Source of the DNA: Nitrosomonas sp. | GTDB taxonomy: Bacteria; Pseudomonadota; Gammaproteobacteria; Burkholderiales; Nitrosomonadaceae | NCBI GenBank assembly: GCA_024282035.1 | Contig: JAMWZR010000005.1 | Coordinates: 39,529 to 103,528, forward strand | Length of the DNA: 64,000 nt | Direction: 5' to 3' | Shown here: piece by piece, positions 37,541-50,562 of the stretch | How positions within the stretch are numbered: the stretch's first letter is position 1 | Layout: every line of letters begins with the position of its first letter | The notes under the pieces: model-generated | The model's database searches: none | Told to the model about the DNA's origin: nothing | What the model saw: only the letters and a program-made list of their open reading frames with translations | Translations under genes and position numbers: made by a program

Positions 37541-38055
37541 ACCAGACGCCCCTTCTTCATGTGATAACCGGCAATCGAGGTTTTTCCCAGCCCCAGACCG
37601 CCATGAGCATGACAGATCGCACAAGCCAATGCATCAGCAGCATCAGCACTTGGTGCGCCTTTCAGATTCAATAGTCGCATCACCATTTGCTGCACCTGAT
37701 CCTTCTTTGCGTGACCATTTCCAACGACAGCTTGTTTTATTTGCAGCGCCGAATATTCTGCTACCGGCAAATTATTCATAACTGCAGCACAAATAGCCGC
37801 GCCACGTGCTTGCCCCAGCATTAAAGTCGATTTTGGGTTGATATTGACGAAAACCTGTTCAATGGCAACATGTTGAGGTTCAAATTGTGATATTACCTGA
37901 GCCAGATTATCAAGTATGGATTTGAGTCTATCCGGAAGCTCCCCTTCGGGTATCTTGATACAGCCACTGCTGACATACACCAGATCATGGCCGTTTTTTT
38001 CGATAATACCAAAACCGGTAATCCGTAAACCAGGGTCAATGCCGAGAATTCGAAT
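37537..38055 (-). CDS. ruvC: Holliday junction resolvase RuvC with ATT start codon
   Basis: Read from 38055, the frame gives ATT-CGA-ATT-CTC-GGC, which matches the universal family start M-R-I-L-G-I-D-P-G with ATT at the Met1 position, and yields 172 residues (family about 173). Catalytic acids are visible: D7, Glu in [10 protein letters not shown], and the Asp pair in [10 protein letters not shown]. Upstream in frame there is no ATG, GTG, TTG or CTG before a TGA inside the 3' end of yebC. The first conventional codon, GTG at 37980, would delete D7. GGAG stands 11 bases before the ATT. RuvC cuts Holliday junctions as a dimer with RuvAB. Confidence 0.92.
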   Translation of the reverse strand: MRILGIDPGLRITGFGIIEKNGHDLVYVSSGCIKIPEGELPDRLKSILDNLAQVISQFEPQHVAIEQVFVNINPKSTLMLGQARGAAICAAVMNNLPVAEYSALQIKQAVVGNGHAKKDQVQQMVMRLLNLKGAPSADAADALACAICHAHGGLGLGKTSIAGYHMKKGRLV

Positions 38056-38078
38056 ATCGCCACCCGCTCCAGCTACGT

Positions 38079-38804
38079 TTATGTATCCAGCATAGCCGTG
38101 GTGTAAACAGCTTGCACATCATCAAGATTTTCCAGTGCATCCAGTAATTTCTGCATTTTAACTGCATCTTCTCCGCTAATCAGCGCTTCACTACTCGGTT
38201 TCATCGTTACTTCGGCCAGCTCCGATTTAAAGCCAGCTTTCTCCAAGGCTTCTTTCACTGGAATAAATTCATATGGAGCCGTAATTACCTCAATACTCCC
38301 ATCATCATTACTGATCACGTCCTCGGCTCCGCTCTCCAGTGCGGCTTCGATCAGGCTTTCTTCATCAGTCCCAGGTGCAAATATCAATAAACCGCAATGC
38401 TTGAATAAAAAACTTACCGAACCATCAGTTCCCAGATTTCCACCATATTTGCTAAAAGCATGACGCACATCGGCAACAGTTCTTGTTCGATTATCCGTCA
38501 TACAGTCAACCATTACAGCAGCACCAGCAATTCCGTAGCCTTCATAGCGAATTTCTTCATAATCTACTCCATCCAGTGCACCACTACCGCGTTTTATCGC
38601 ACGCTCTACATTATCTTTTGGCATATTCTGATCATATGCCTTATCTACTGCCAGGCGCAGCCTGGGATTACTGTTGAGATCCCCTCCCCCCATGCGGGCA
38701 GCCACGGTTATTTCTTTGATTAATCTAGTAAAAACTTTACCGCGCTTGGCATCCTGCGCAGCTTTCTTGTGCTTTATATTAGCCCATTTGCTATGACCTG
38801 CCAT
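38079..38804 (-). CDS. yebC: YebC/PmpR family transcriptional or translational regulator
   Basis: A 241-residue protein with the family start [20 protein letters not shown], then [23 protein letters not shown] and a C-terminal acidic end. YebC proteins bind DNA as regulators in some bacteria and have also been linked to relief of ribosome stalling. It heads the ruvCAB group, a very common order. Its 3' end lies 23 bp before the unusual ruvC start, so ribosomes ending yebC could help ruvC initiation. Confidence 0.95.
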   Translation of the reverse strand: MAGHSKWANIKHKKAAQDAKRGKVFTRLIKEITVAARMGGGDLNSNPRLRLAVDKAYDQNMPKDNVERAIKRGSGALDGVDYEEIRYEGYGIAGAAVMVDCMTDNRTRTVADVRHAFSKYGGNLGTDGSVSFLFKHCGLLIFAPGTDEESLIEAALESGAEDVISNDDGSIEVITAPYEFIPVKEALEKAGFKSELAEVTMKPSSEALISGEDAVKMQKLLDALENLDDVQAVYTTAMLDT

Positions 38805-38930
38805 TTTCTATATCCCTCTATAAAGAAGGTTATATTATCATCGCGTATGCCGAGGTTAAAGCCATAATACCGAATCAATAAGTTTTGTTTCTGCAGTTCG
38901 CTAAAGAGATGTGATTAAGTATCTTTAAAT

Positions 38931-40778
38931 TTACTCAACGGTGACAGCTTTTGCTAGATTTCTGGGTTTGTCGACATCTGTCTTTTTCTCCAGCGCGACA
39001 TGATAGGCTAATAATTGCAATGGGATTGTATGTAATATCGGACTAAGCAATCCTGCATGCTCTGACAAACGAATCACATGCAAGTGTTCACTTTCAGCTA
39101 TTTGCGAGTCTGCATCAGCAAAAACATAGAGTTCACCACCTCTCGCATGAACTTCCTGCAAATTGGATTTCAGTTTGCCCAACAATTGATCATTTGGTGC
39201 AATAGCAACAACTGGCATTTCTTTATCAACCAATGCTAACGGACCATGTTTCAGTTCACCCGCCGCGTAAGCCTCAGCATGAATATAGGAAATTTCCTTA
39301 AGTTTGAGCGCACCTTCCATAGCAATTGGATAATGTACCCCACGCCCCAGAAATAAAGCATGTTTCTTCTGAGAAAATTTTTGTGCCCACTTTTTGACTT
39401 CGGGCTCAACTTGAAGTGCGAGCTGAATTGCAACTGGGAGATGCCGCAACGCTGCAATCATCTGTTGCTCCTCTTGTGGCGATAAGCAGTGCCGCATTTT
39501 GGCCAATGTTGCTGTCAGAAGTAATAGAGCTGCCAACTGTGTTGTGAACGCCTTTGTGGAAGCCACCCCAATCTCAGGACCGGCGCGTGTAAGAAAACGC
39601 AATTCGGATTGTCTGACCAATGCACTCTCTGGTACGTTGCAAATGGCCAGGCTATGTGAAAGTTCTAATTTCCTAGCATAATTTAAGGCTGCAAGGGTGT
39701 CGGCCGTCTCACCGGATTGTGAGATTCCTATCACCAAAGTGTCATCATCTGCAATTGGCTGACGATATCGATACTCACTAGCAATATCTACACTACAGGG
39801 TATTTTCGCGACACTCTCCAACCAGTATCTAGCAACTAGGCCTGCATGATAGCTCGTACCACATGCAAGAATTAATATATGCCTTGTCTTAGAAAATATT
39901 TTCTCTGCTTCACTACCGAATAAATTAGGCGATATCGATTGTGCATTTGTGACCATTTCGAGTGTATTGGCCACGGCGCTTGGTTGCTCGAATATTTCTT
40001 TTTGCATGTAATGGGAGTAAGGACCCAATTCGATCGAATCACTAGTCATTTGACTTTCGTGAATCGTTCTCTCCACCGATTCCCCTAATAATTGATGCAA
40101 GCAACTCACAATACGATATCCATTACTATCCAACTCAGCAACATCGCCTTCCTCAAGATATATAATATTACGAGTAGCTTGTAGCAAAGCCGAAGTATCA
40201 GATGCTACATAATTGGCATCCTTCCCGACCCCAATTAGCAAAGGTGCTCCGTTTCGCGCCACAACAATCCTTTCCGGATTGGATTCTTCCATCACGGCTA
40301 TTGCATACGCACCTTGTAATTCTGCAATTGACAAGCAAACAGCTTTAAATAAATCCTTACACTCCTTTAGTTTTACACCAATGAGGTGAGCTATAACTTC
40401 TGTATCAGTATCAGATGTAAATCGACATCCTTGATTCATTAAGCTGGCACGAATTTCCTCGTGGTTTTCTATAATTCCATTATGAACAACCGCAATTCGA
40501 GACTCGTCTCCAGAGAAGTGCGGGTGTGCATTGCGCTCGGATGGTTCTCCATGCGTTGCCCATCGGGTATGTGCGATTCCTGCATGTCCCTGTATTTCTT
40601 GTAATGCAACCAACTTGCTCAACTCAGTCACTCGTCCCGTTGTTCGCAATCGCTGCATACCTTGATTCGTTATCACTAACCCAGCAGAGTCATACCCTCT
40701 ATACTCCAAGCGTGACAAACCCTGTAGTAGGGTTGGAACGACATTTGCTTTCGCTATTGCACCGACTATCCCACACAT
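38931..40778 (-). CDS. glmS: Glutamine-fructose-6-phosphate aminotransferase (isomerising)
   Basis: The 615-residue enzyme makes glucosamine-6-phosphate from fructose-6-phosphate and glutamine, the entry to UDP-GlcNAc. The glutaminase domain starts MCGIVGAIA with catalytic Cys2, followed by [18 protein letters not shown]; two SIS isomerase domains carry [28 protein letters not shown] and the C-terminal LAKAVTVE. It lies 23 bp downstream of glmU. I saw no glmS-ribozyme-like leader, as expected outside Firmicutes. Confidence 0.97.
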   Translation of the reverse strand: MCGIVGAIAKANVVPTLLQGLSRLEYRGYDSAGLVITNQGMQRLRTTGRVTELSKLVALQEIQGHAGIAHTRWATHGEPSERNAHPHFSGDESRIAVVHNGIIENHEEIRASLMNQGCRFTSDTDTEVIAHLIGVKLKECKDLFKAVCLSIAELQGAYAIAVMEESNPERIVVARNGAPLLIGVGKDANYVASDTSALLQATRNIIYLEEGDVAELDSNGYRIVSCLHQLLGESVERTIHESQMTSDSIELGPYSHYMQKEIFEQPSAVANTLEMVTNAQSISPNLFGSEAEKIFSKTRHILILACGTSYHAGLVARYWLESVAKIPCSVDIASEYRYRQPIADDDTLVIGISQSGETADTLAALNYARKLELSHSLAICNVPESALVRQSELRFLTRAGPEIGVASTKAFTTQLAALLLLTATLAKMRHCLSPQEEQQMIAALRHLPVAIQLALQVEPEVKKWAQKFSQKKHALFLGRGVHYPIAMEGALKLKEISYIHAEAYAAGELKHGPLALVDKEMPVVAIAPNDQLLGKLKSNLQEVHARGGELYVFADADSQIAESEHLHVIRLSEHAGLLSPILHTIPLQLLAYHVALEKKTDVDKPRNLAKAVTVE

Positions 40779-40801
40779 AATTGTCCTTTTACTCTTCTAT
40801 A

Positions 40802-42187
40802 CTATGACTTTCTCGGGCGTTTCCAACCTGTGATACTAATTTGCTTTGTTCTACTCAATGTCAATGCATTCTCGGGTGTATCGCGTGTAATGGTTGAACC
40901 TGCACCAATCGTTGTACCTTTAGAAATCCTTATTGGTGCAACCAACTGTGTATCCGATCCAATAAAAACATCATCCTCTATAACTGTCTGATGTTTATTT
41001 GCACCATCATAGTTGCATGTAATTGTTCCAGCTCCAACATTAACATTTGCACCAACTATCGAATCTCCTAAATAACTAAGGTGATTTGCTTTACTTCCAT
41101 TTCCTATTTGGCTATTTTTCACTTCTACAAAATTACCTACATGAACCGACTTCATGAGTTTTGTACCTGGACGAATACGCGCAAATGGGCCAATTTTGCA
41201 GTCTCGACCAATTTCTGCATTCTCAATATGTGAGTACGGTTGTATTGTGCTATCGGAAGCAATTTTTACATTCTTAAGAAAACAGTGAGCCCCAATTTTC
41301 ACATTACTTTGGAGTTCCACTGTGCCTTCAAATATACAGTTGATATCAATTGACACATCCTGATCACAAAGCAAACTTCCCCTAATATCAATGCGGGCTG
41401 GATCGGCCAAACTGACACCCTGCTTCATTAATTCGTTGGCGTTTTCAAGCTGGAATATTCGTTCTAGATCTGCTAACTGCTTCTTATCATTAACCCCAAG
41501 CACTTCATAAACATATGATGGTTGCACTATTTTAATCTGTATATTTTCTTTTACCGCCAACGCTATTACATCTGTGAGATAATATTCTCCTTGTGTATTT
41601 TCATTTGTTAACCTAGGCAGCCATTGATGCAAATACTCATTGGGCACTAGCATAATCCCAGTATTCACCTCACATATGTCTCTTTGAAATTCACTTGCAT
41701 CTTTGTGCTCTACAATTGAAGTTATAGCTTTAGTTTTTATATCCCGTATTATTCGCCCATAGCCGGTTGGATCATTCAAATTAACCGTAAGCAATCCACA
41801 TTGCTTATCCCCGACTTCTGACAGTAGATTCCTCAAAGTCTCAACACGAGTCAGTGGCACATCTCCATACAATATCAATGTCATTCCATCACTGGCTATT
41901 TCATGCTGTGCTTGCATTAAGGCATGTCCCGTACCTAATTGTTGTTCCTGCTTTGCCCAGCACAACCCCTGATCATTGATTTCTTGTCTGACTTGATCTC
42001 CACAATGACCTATCACAACACAAATCTTTTTAGGATTAAGTTTTCTACTTGTATCAATGACATGCTGTAGCATGGTACGCCCACCCAGACTATGTAGCAC
42101 TTTGGCTTTGGATGATTTCATGCGTTTTCCTGCACCTGCCGCAAGAATTATGATTGTTAAACTCATATTTTCATTTTGTGTCTGCAT
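40802..42187 (-). CDS. glmU: Bifunctional GlcNAc-1-phosphate uridyltransferase / glucosamine-1-phosphate acetyltransferase
   Basis: GlmU makes UDP-GlcNAc in two steps. The N-terminal Rossmann domain has LAAGAGKRMKSSKAKVLH, LYGDVPLTR and EVNTGIM; the C-terminal left-handed beta helix has hexapeptide repeats, FVEVKNSQIG, NHLSYLGDS and NYDGANKHQT. The first ATG (42187) gives 461 residues; a second at 42166 (MSLTIIILAAG) fits the usual N-terminus better, and neither has a strong Shine-Dalgarno. It follows the ATP synthase operon terminator and precedes glmS. Its product could supply the glycan cluster. Confidence 0.96.
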   Translation of the reverse strand: MQTQNENMSLTIIILAAGAGKRMKSSKAKVLHSLGGRTMLQHVIDTSRKLNPKKICVVIGHCGDQVRQEINDQGLCWAKQEQQLGTGHALMQAQHEIASDGMTLILYGDVPLTRVETLRNLLSEVGDKQCGLLTVNLNDPTGYGRIIRDIKTKAITSIVEHKDASEFQRDICEVNTGIMLVPNEYLHQWLPRLTNENTQGEYYLTDVIALAVKENIQIKIVQPSYVYEVLGVNDKKQLADLERIFQLENANELMKQGVSLADPARIDIRGSLLCDQDVSIDINCIFEGTVELQSNVKIGAHCFLKNVKIASDSTIQPYSHIENAEIGRDCKIGPFARIRPGTKLMKSVHVGNFVEVKNSQIGNGSKANHLSYLGDSIVGANVNVGAGTITCNYDGANKHQTVIEDDVFIGSDTQLVAPIRISKGTTIGAGSTITRDTPENALTLSRTKQISITGWKRPRKS

Positions 42188-42283
42188 TAAATTATTTATG
42201 GCAATAAAATTCTTTTTATATGTTGGTTAAATTTCCAACTAAACTTTGCTTACCTAGTATATTCGACACCGTCTAATTTTTTA

Positions 42284-42317
42284 TAAAAAAAAAGGCGACA
42301 AAAGTCGCCTTTTTTTA
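42284..42317. terminator. Terminator of the ATP synthase operon
   Basis: A 9-bp stem, AAAGGCGAC (42291-42299) with GTCGCCTTT (42304-42312), has a four-base loop of A. It is flanked by A-runs and T-runs (T to 42316), so it can work in both directions. It lies just past the atpC stop at 42330 and upstream of glmU. Confidence 0.95.
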
Positions 42318-42329
42318 AAACCAATCTTT

Positions 42330-42752
42330 TTAATGACCACGTTTTCTGAGCTTATCAATAGCTGCTAATTGTGCCATTGCTTCAATCAATTCAGCTTGTG
42401 CCTTAACATAATCCAGCTCTGATTCACGATTCTTTATTGCATCTTCTGCGGCACGTTTGGATTCCAATGCTTTAGCTTCGTCTAAATCGTGACTGCGTAT
42501 AGCTGTATCCGCCAATATTGTTACGGTATCCGGCTGCACTTCTAACATTCCACCCGATACGTATATGAACTCCTCCTCGCTAAGTTGAGCCTTTATCTTT
42601 ACCATTCCTGATTTAATACGCGTCAGCAAAGGTGTGTGACGAGGATAAATACCTATCTCTCCCATTTGAGCAGGTGCCACCAAAAATTCAACAGCCCCGG
42701 AATAAATAGAATCTTCCGCACTTACAATATCTAGATGAAAAGTCATACCCAT
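42330..42752 (-). CDS. atpC: F1Fo ATP synthase subunit epsilon
   Basis: A 140-residue central-stalk protein with an N-terminal beta sandwich ([20 protein letters not shown], then [20 protein letters not shown]) and two C-terminal helices (about 88-135) that can inhibit ATP hydrolysis. It couples subunit c ring rotation to the catalytic head with gamma. It is the last gene of the operon, 16 bp after atpD. Confidence 0.97.
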   Translation of the reverse strand: MGMTFHLDIVSAEDSIYSGAVEFLVAPAQMGEIGIYPRHTPLLTRIKSGMVKIKAQLSEEEFIYVSGGMLEVQPDTVTILADTAIRSHDLDEAKALESKRAAEDAIKNRESELDYVKAQAELIEAMAQLAAIDKLRKRGH

Positions 42753-42768
42753 TTAATTCGTATATTTC

Positions 42769-44157
<1,389 letters not shown>

Positions 44158-44177
44158 CTAAACTTTATTCAAAAAAA

Positions 44178-45062
44178 TTAAACTGCTGCCGCGCCACCAA
44201 CAATTTCTGACAACTCTTTCGTTATAGCAGCTTGGCGTGATTTATTATAGATCAGCGTCAATTCGTCGATTACATTACCTGCATTATCAGAAGCAGCTTT
44301 CATTGCAACCATACGCGCAGATTGCTCAGATGCCATGTTCTCTGCTACCGCTTGATATACAATTGCCTCAACGTATCGAGTCATTATATCGTCAATAACT
44401 GGTTTAGCTTCTGGTTCATATATGTAGTCCCAAGTCATTCTGGATTTGGAATCTGAACCTGAATTCTTCTGTATGCGTTCATCTGTCAAAGGCAGCAATT
44501 GTTCCATTAGAGGTTCTTGCTTCATTGTATTTACGAAGCGGTTGTAAAAGATATAGACTCGATCGAATCTGTCTTCTATATATCCATCAAGAACCACTTT
44601 TACTGCTCCAATAAGCTTAGCAATATCAGGCGCATCACCTAGAGCGATTACTTGCGAAACGACGTTTGCATTAATCCTACTCATGAATCCAAGGCCTTTG
44701 TTTCCTATGCAACAGACCTCAATTTGTTCCCCTTCACTTTGCCATTGCTTCATCTGATTAACAGCTTTTCGCAATATATTGGTATTCAGACCACCACACA
44801 ATCCTTTATCCGAAGTTACCACTATGATCCCAATACGTTTCACAGTATCGCGAGCTATTAAAAATGGATGACGATATTCTGTATTCGCTTGACTCATATG
44901 AGCGGCAACCTTACGTATTTTTTCTCCGTAAGGTCTTGCTTTTTTCATACGATCTTGTGCTTTTCGCATTTTCGAAGCCGCAACCATTTCCATCGCACGT
45001 GTAATTTTTTGTGTATTTTTTACACTCTTGATTTTATTGCGAATCTCTCTACTGCCAGCCAT
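44178..45062 (-). CDS. atpG: F1Fo ATP synthase subunit gamma
   Basis: The 294-residue rotor shaft has the conserved N-terminal helix [20 protein letters not shown] and the C-terminal helix [20 protein letters not shown], followed by [19 protein letters not shown]. It turns inside the alpha3-beta3 head. It starts 4 bp after the atpA stop on the minus strand. Confidence 0.98.
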   Translation of the reverse strand: MAGSREIRNKIKSVKNTQKITRAMEMVAASKMRKAQDRMKKARPYGEKIRKVAAHMSQANTEYRHPFLIARDTVKRIGIIVVTSDKGLCGGLNTNILRKAVNQMKQWQSEGEQIEVCCIGNKGLGFMSRINANVVSQVIALGDAPDIAKLIGAVKVVLDGYIEDRFDRVYIFYNRFVNTMKQEPLMEQLLPLTDERIQKNSGSDSKSRMTWDYIYEPEAKPVIDDIMTRYVEAIVYQAVAENMASEQSARMVAMKAASDNAGNVIDELTLIYNKSRQAAITKELSEIVGGAAAV

Positions 45063-45065
45063 TTC

Positions 45066-46607
45066 TTAATATGTCCCGTTTTGCTTGAATTCCTGAATCG
45101 CCGATGTAAGTTCTTTTTCTGTTTCGGAATCAAGTTCTTTATTCTTCTCTATTTTTTCGAGAATGTTACCATGTTGACTCCGTATAAAACTTTTCAACGC
45201 GGCTTCAAATGCTAATGCGCGATTAACTTCTACATCATCAAAATATCCATTATTGATTGCAAATAAAGTTAATGCCATTTCCGAAACGCTTAATGTTGCA
45301 TACTGAGGCTGTTTCATCAACTCTGTTGCCATTTTGCCGCGCTCAAGTTGTTTCCTCGTTGCTTCATCAAGATCAGATGCAAACTGAGCAAATGCTGCCA
45401 ATTCACGATATTGCGCTAATGCTAAACGTATGCCACCACCTAGTTTCTTGATAACCTTGGTTTGAGCTGCGCCCCCTACCCTTGAAACAGAAACACCCGC
45501 ATTAATTGCTGGACGGATACCTGCGTTGAACAAATCCGTTTCCAAAAAAATCTGTCCATCTGTAATGGATATCACATTTGTCGGCACGAATGCTGTTACG
45601 TCACCCGCTTGTGTTTCAATAATCGGTAACGCGGTTAATGATCCCGTCTTCCCTTTTACTTTCCCATCCGTTGCTTTTTCAACATATGCTGCACTTACCC
45701 TTGCCGCTCTCTCCAACAATCTTGAGTGCAGATAGAACACATCACCTGGATAAGCTTCGCGCCCTGGTGGGCGTCTTAGCAGAAGAGATATCTGACGATA
45801 TGCCCATGCTTGTTTCGTTAAATCATCATATACAATTAACGCATCTTGTCCGTTATCGCGGAAATACTCACCCATGGTACAACCTGAGTAAGGTGCGATA
45901 AACTGCATTGCTGCGGACTCTGATGCTGTAGCTGCAACAACGATGGTATAGGCCATTGCACCATGTTCTTCCAATTTTCTAACTACATTGGCAATTGAAG
46001 ACGCTTTCTGACCAACGGCAACATAAATGCAAAGCATATTCTGTCCCTTCTGATTCAGAATCGCATCTATTGCAACTGCGGTCTTTCCCGTTTGGCGATC
46101 TCCAATAATTAACTCACGCTGCCCTCTTCCTACTGGAACCATGGAATCAACAGATTTCAAACCTGTTTGAACGGGCTGATCTACGGACTGACGCCATATT
46201 ACCCCTGGAGCAATCTTTTCAATCGGCTCCGATCTCACTGCAGTAATGGGACCTTTACCATCAATTGGTTGTCCTAGTGCATTAACCACGCGCCCCAGCA
46301 ATCCTTCACCCACTGGCACCTCAAGAATGCGCCCCGTACACTTAACGGTATCACCTTCCCGTATATGTTCGTATGCACCCATGATCACAGCACCCACTGA
46401 ATCACGCTCAAGATTCAATGCTAATCCATAGGTATTACCTGGAAACTCAAGCATTTCACCTTGCATCACATCCGACAAACCGTGAATGCGAACAATACCG
46501 TCAGTTACAGAAACTATCGTACCTTGAGTACGCACTTCCGTTGAATCAACAAGTCCCTCAATCCTTTGTTTTATCAACTCACTGATTTCGGATGGATTTA
46601 ATTGCAT
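45066..46607 (-). CDS. atpA: F1Fo ATP synthase subunit alpha
   Basis: The 513-residue nucleotide-binding subunit. The N-terminus [19 protein letters not shown] binds delta, Walker A GDRQTGKT lies at 169-176, and the signature [17 protein letters not shown] is present. It forms the non-catalytic sites of F1. The local base composition is AT-rich (24 G+C in bases 45541-45600). Confidence 0.98.
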   Translation of the reverse strand: MQLNPSEISELIKQRIEGLVDSTEVRTQGTIVSVTDGIVRIHGLSDVMQGEMLEFPGNTYGLALNLERDSVGAVIMGAYEHIREGDTVKCTGRILEVPVGEGLLGRVVNALGQPIDGKGPITAVRSEPIEKIAPGVIWRQSVDQPVQTGLKSVDSMVPVGRGQRELIIGDRQTGKTAVAIDAILNQKGQNMLCIYVAVGQKASSIANVVRKLEEHGAMAYTIVVAATASESAAMQFIAPYSGCTMGEYFRDNGQDALIVYDDLTKQAWAYRQISLLLRRPPGREAYPGDVFYLHSRLLERAARVSAAYVEKATDGKVKGKTGSLTALPIIETQAGDVTAFVPTNVISITDGQIFLETDLFNAGIRPAINAGVSVSRVGGAAQTKVIKKLGGGIRLALAQYRELAAFAQFASDLDEATRKQLERGKMATELMKQPQYATLSVSEMALTLFAINNGYFDDVEVNRALAFEAALKSFIRSQHGNILEKIEKNKELDSETEKELTSAIQEFKQNGTY

Positions 46608-46620
46608 ATTTATTTAACTC

Positions 46621-47157
46621 CTAGCTCTTTAGTGCAATTGCCATGGCCTCAAGTTTTCCGCGTACCGAGGCATCAAAGATCTCATCACCAACTTCAACCT
46701 TAACACCGCCAATCAACTCGGGATCGATACTCACTTGTGGTTCTATTTTACGTTTAAATTTTAGCTCAAGATTTTCCACCAACTTCTTCAATTGCTTACT
46801 TTCCAGTGCAAAAGCACTAATAATCTTTGCCTCTAATGTTCCTTCATGCTGTGCTTTTAATTGTTCATACAATTGACTAATTTGTGGCAAAACCAGGATT
46901 CTTTTATTCTCAGCAAGAATTTTTATTAAATTCTTAGCTTCTTCATTAAATTTGCCCCGCCCAACTTCCAGAAAAATTGCACAAAGCTTATCTGCAGACA
47001 CAATTGGATTACCAATCAATAACTTAACCTGATCATTTCCTGCAATTTCAGCACATAGTTGTAAAATTTTAGACCATTGCGCCAAATTATCTTTTGCCAC
47101 ACCCAATTTAAAAATAGCCTCTGCATATGGCCTTGCAACTGTAATCGCCTCTGCCAT
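46621..47157 (-). CDS. atpH: F1Fo ATP synthase subunit delta
   Basis: A 178-residue peripheral-stalk protein, with ARPYAEAIFKLG in its N-terminal helical domain and the C-terminal signature DPELIGGVKVEVGDEIFDASVRGKLEAM (given in part by its key residues). It joins the b subunits to the top of F1. Its ATG overlaps the atpF stop (TAATG). Confidence 0.97.
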   Translation of the reverse strand: MAEAITVARPYAEAIFKLGVAKDNLAQWSKILQLCAEIAGNDQVKLLIGNPIVSADKLCAIFLEVGRGKFNEEAKNLIKILAENKRILVLPQISQLYEQLKAQHEGTLEAKIISAFALESKQLKKLVENLELKFKRKIEPQVSIDPELIGGVKVEVGDEIFDASVRGKLEAMAIALKS

Positions 47158-47630
47158 TATTTCAGATCTTCCTCAATTGAAACCAGCAAATCGGCATGTA
47201 CTTTAGCATCCACCTCGCGACGCAGAATTTTAGATGCCCCAACTATCGCAAGTTGCGCCGCATGTTGCCGCAATGCTTCTCTAGCACTGTAAATTTCATG
47301 CTCTATATCAGCCTTTGCTCCAGCAATTATTCGATCCCCTTCACTTTTGGCTGCGTCTTTTGCTTCTTCAACGATTTCAGATGCTCTTTTCTCAGCCTGC
47401 AAAATTATCTCAGATGCCCGCTGCTTTGCTTCCTTTATTACATCAGATGAACGTTGACTTGCCAATTCCAGCTCATGCCTACCTCGCTCACCCGCAGCCA
47501 ATCCATCAGCTATTGTTTTTTGCCGCTCTTCAATAGCATGCAACAGGGGCGGCCAAACATATTTAACAGTGAACCAAATAAATACTGAAAAGGCTATCGC
47601 CTGAGAAATTAAAGTAAAGTTAATATTCAT
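47157..47630 (-). CDS. atpF: F1Fo ATP synthase subunit b
   Basis: A 157-residue stator subunit with one N-terminal membrane helix (about 5-25) and a long charged helix (about 30-150) rich in Ala, Glu, Arg and Lys, which dimerises as a coiled coil. The start MNINFTLISQAIAFSVFIWF is typical. It lies 32 bp after atpE. Confidence 0.97.
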   Translation of the reverse strand: MNINFTLISQAIAFSVFIWFTVKYVWPPLLHAIEERQKTIADGLAAGERGRHELELASQRSSDVIKEAKQRASEIILQAEKRASEIVEEAKDAAKSEGDRIIAGAKADIEHEIYSAREALRQHAAQLAIVGASKILRREVDAKVHADLLVSIEEDLK

Positions 47631-47662
47631 GACAAGCCTTTATTGTTAACTTTTATGGCAAC

Positions 47663-47947
<285 letters not shown>

Positions 47948-47986
47948 CTATAAAATTAAACAAACCAAAAAGCAAACTTTCAAAAT

Positions 47987-48808
47987 TTAATGTGATTCAT
48001 GCGCCATCGAGATGTAAACCACCGTCAACATCATAAAAATAAATGCCTGCAACGTGACAATTAGAATGTGAAATATCGCCCATCCCGCACCCAGAATTGA
48101 GCCAAAAATTGTTCCTGAAACTCCCGTCGCCGCCCACATACCCAAAAGCAAGAAGATGATCTCACCCGCATAAATATTACCGAATAGTCGCAATGAATGC
48201 GACAAAGGCTTTGAAACATACTCAATAAAATTAAATAATAAATTCAAAACCCAGAGCAGCGGGTTTTTTCCAAATGGTGTACAGAAAAGTTCATGCATCC
48301 ATCCTCCAACGCCCTTGACCTTTAAATTAAAAAAGATCATTAAAAACCAGATCGAGAGCGCCAAAGCAAATGTTGTATTGACATCGGTAGTTGGAACGAT
48401 TTTCCAATTATGCAACCCAAACCCATGCTCCAGGACCCAAGCCATAATATCAATTGGCAAAATATCCATCGCGTTCATCATCAGAACCCAAATAAATATG
48501 GTCAGCGCGGTAGGAGCAACGAAGATATGCCGATTCCCATGGAATGTATTCTTCACTTCGTTATCTATAAATTCTACAGCCAACTCTACAAATGCCTGCG
48601 TTTTAGATGGCACTCCGGACGTGGCTTTACGTACTGTCATCCATATAAAACCCAAACTTAGCACACCCAGAATGATTGATGTAATTAGTGTATCAACATG
48701 CAATACCCAGAATGAACCTTCACCCACTTGCGCGGTTAAATAGGTTAAATGATGCTCTATATACGATGTTGGTGTTAACTCTGTGCCTGATGCCATATGC
48801 CCGTTCAC
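47987..48808 (-). CDS. atpB: F1Fo ATP synthase subunit a
   Basis: The 273-residue membrane subunit that forms the proton half-channels. The essential arginine is R207 in [22 protein letters not shown] and the N-terminal YIEHHLTYL are also family marks. An in-frame ATG at 48796 (MASGTELTP) is an alternative start that would drop four residues. It begins 11 bp after atpI. Confidence 0.97.
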   Translation of the reverse strand: MNGHMASGTELTPTSYIEHHLTYLTAQVGEGSFWVLHVDTLITSIILGVLSLGFIWMTVRKATSGVPSKTQAFVELAVEFIDNEVKNTFHGNRHIFVAPTALTIFIWVLMMNAMDILPIDIMAWVLEHGFGLHNWKIVPTTDVNTTFALALSIWFLMIFFNLKVKGVGGWMHELFCTPFGKNPLLWVLNLLFNFIEYVSKPLSHSLRLFGNIYAGEIIFLLLGMWAATGVSGTIFGSILGAGWAIFHILIVTLQAFIFMMLTVVYISMAHESH

Positions 48809-48819
48809 TTAAAATTATT

Positions 48820-49197
48820 TTACTTTTTTGTTTCTTCCCCAGCCAATAACCCAAAACTATTAGCCAAAACCACAACAATAAATGTGCCAATAAATGCCAC
48901 TGGGCTCACATTTTCATAGAATCTGAACACGATCCATAAGAGAATAATCGACAGAAAAATCTTTACTGCTTCAGCCCTTAACGCCGTTCTTACGGCTTCA
49001 TTCGCCGTATACCCTCTATGTTGCGATACTATAATCGCGTACGAGGCTGCGGATACAAAGCTTACAAATCCACCCAATAGTGCCGAAATTGATTCGCTGA
49101 TACCCGAGAACAACAAGACAAATATCACAATGATCAGTGTAACGACTATCTGTACTCTTAGAGCATAACCGAACGACCTATTTATTATCCAAGGCAT
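48820..49197 (-). CDS. atpI: ATP synthase assembly protein AtpI
   Basis: A 125-residue protein with four likely membrane helices and the segment ALLGGFVSFVSAASYAIIVSQ. AtpI helps assemble the c-ring in some bacteria but is not part of the finished enzyme. It is the first gene of the nine-gene operon atpIBEFHAGDC, which is complete and in standard order. I could not assign the operon promoter in the 192 bp upstream. Confidence 0.93.
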   Translation of the reverse strand: MPWIINRSFGYALRVQIVVTLIIVIFVLLFSGISESISALLGGFVSFVSAASYAIIVSQHRGYTANEAVRTALRAEAVKIFLSIILLWIVFRFYENVSPVAFIGTFIVVVLANSFGLLAGEETKK

Positions 49198-49389
49198 GCA
49201 AATTCTTTCTTGGAAAACAACATTGCATACGGCATGCGCTTAAAAAGCCGTAATAATAGCCCAATCAGAAAAACCAGTCAATTCAGAATACTGATCATTC
49301 GACTAATCTTAGGCGTGAACGAGAAGAAATCATATGGGGCACTTCTCTAATATGAATAAAGCAGATTCTTACTTAGTTGGAAAAGGAAT

Positions 49390-50526
49390 TTATGTGATGG
49401 TTAAATGTTCAAAATTTGAAGAAAAATCACGATTCTGTGCTTCTGCACTATCGATTTTTATCTGCAAGCGCAATTCATTCATGGAATCAGCATTTCTCAG
49501 CGCATCCTCATAACTGATTTTACCTGCCTCATAAAGTTCGAATAATGCTGCATCAAACGTCTGCATGCCCATCTCACGAGACTTTTTCATTATCTCTTTT
49601 ATTTCATGTACATTCCCTTTGAAAATCAATTCAGCAATCAAAGGCGAGTTCAACAGCACTTCGATAGCAGCAACTCTTCCCTTGCCACTCTTATCAGGTA
49701 TCAATCGCTGCGCAACTAGTGATCTTAAATTCAATGATAAATCCATCAACAATTGCGCTCTTCTTTCCTCGGGAAAAAAGTTTATGATTCGATCCAGTGC
49801 CTGGTTTGCACTATTAGCATGTAGCGTTCCCATACACAAATGTCCCGTTTCTGCAAATGCAATGGCATGCTCCATGGTCTCACGATCACGAATCTCCCCT
49901 ATTAGAATGACATCAGGAGCTTGTCTCAATGTATTCTTTAAAGCAGCTTCCCAGGATTCGGTGTCAACACCCACTTCGCGCTGGGTAATCACACAATGAA
50001 TATGCTCATGAACGAACTCAACCGGATCTTCGATAGTAATAATATGACCATGGCTGTTCTTATTACGATGCCCTATGAGTGCAGCCATGGAGGTGGATTT
50101 ACCTGAACCAGTTCCACCAACGAATATGACCAACCCCCTTTTGCTCATAACCACTTCCTTGAGCACTTGCGGCAATCCTAAATCGTCAAATTCCGGAATT
50201 TTTGTCGTAATGGTTCGCAACACAATACCTACTTTCTGTTGCTGTACAAATGCATTTACTCTGAATCGCCCTATTCCTGCTGGGTTAATTGCAAAATTTG
50301 CTTCTCGAGTTGACTCAAACTCTGCCATTTGCTTTTCGTTCATGATTGCCTTGGCTAACGCTTCTGTGTGAAGCGCTGTTAAGGATTGCTGGGATACAGG
50401 AGTCATCTTCCCATCGATCTTCATCGCAGGAGGAAAACCAACTGTAATGAATAAATCCGATGCTTTTTTATTCAGCATCAACTGTAATAAATCTGACATA
50501 AATTTTGTAGCTTGCTCTTTATTCAT
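49390..50526 (-). CDS. pilU: Twitching motility ATPase PilU
   Basis: A 378-residue PilT-family ATPase with Walker A GGTGSGKST at 137-145, the Asp box ITIEDPVEFVHEH, Walker B VILIGEIRDRETME and the His box GHLCMGTLHANSA. The C-terminus is longer than in PilT and acidic, typical of PilU. It helps PilT in pilus retraction under load. It lies 36 bp after pilT, so the two form one operon. Confidence 0.95.
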   Translation of the reverse strand: MNKEQATKFMSDLLQLMLNKKASDLFITVGFPPAMKIDGKMTPVSQQSLTALHTEALAKAIMNEKQMAEFESTREANFAINPAGIGRFRVNAFVQQQKVGIVLRTITTKIPEFDDLGLPQVLKEVVMSKRGLVIFVGGTGSGKSTSMAALIGHRNKNSHGHIITIEDPVEFVHEHIHCVITQREVGVDTESWEAALKNTLRQAPDVILIGEIRDRETMEHAIAFAETGHLCMGTLHANSANQALDRIINFFPEERRAQLLMDLSLNLRSLVAQRLIPDKSGKGRVAAIEVLLNSPLIAELIFKGNVHEIKEIMKKSREMGMQTFDAALFELYEAGKISYEDALRNADSMNELRLQIKIDSAEAQNRDFSSNFEHLTIT

Positions 50527-50562
50527 TTTATTTCCCTAAATTTGCACACAATCCTAGAAATA

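Noticed and set aside
37541-37624. Longer start for ruvA
   Set aside because: The extra residues lie over the 3' end of ruvC and are unlike RuvA, which begins MIG-R.
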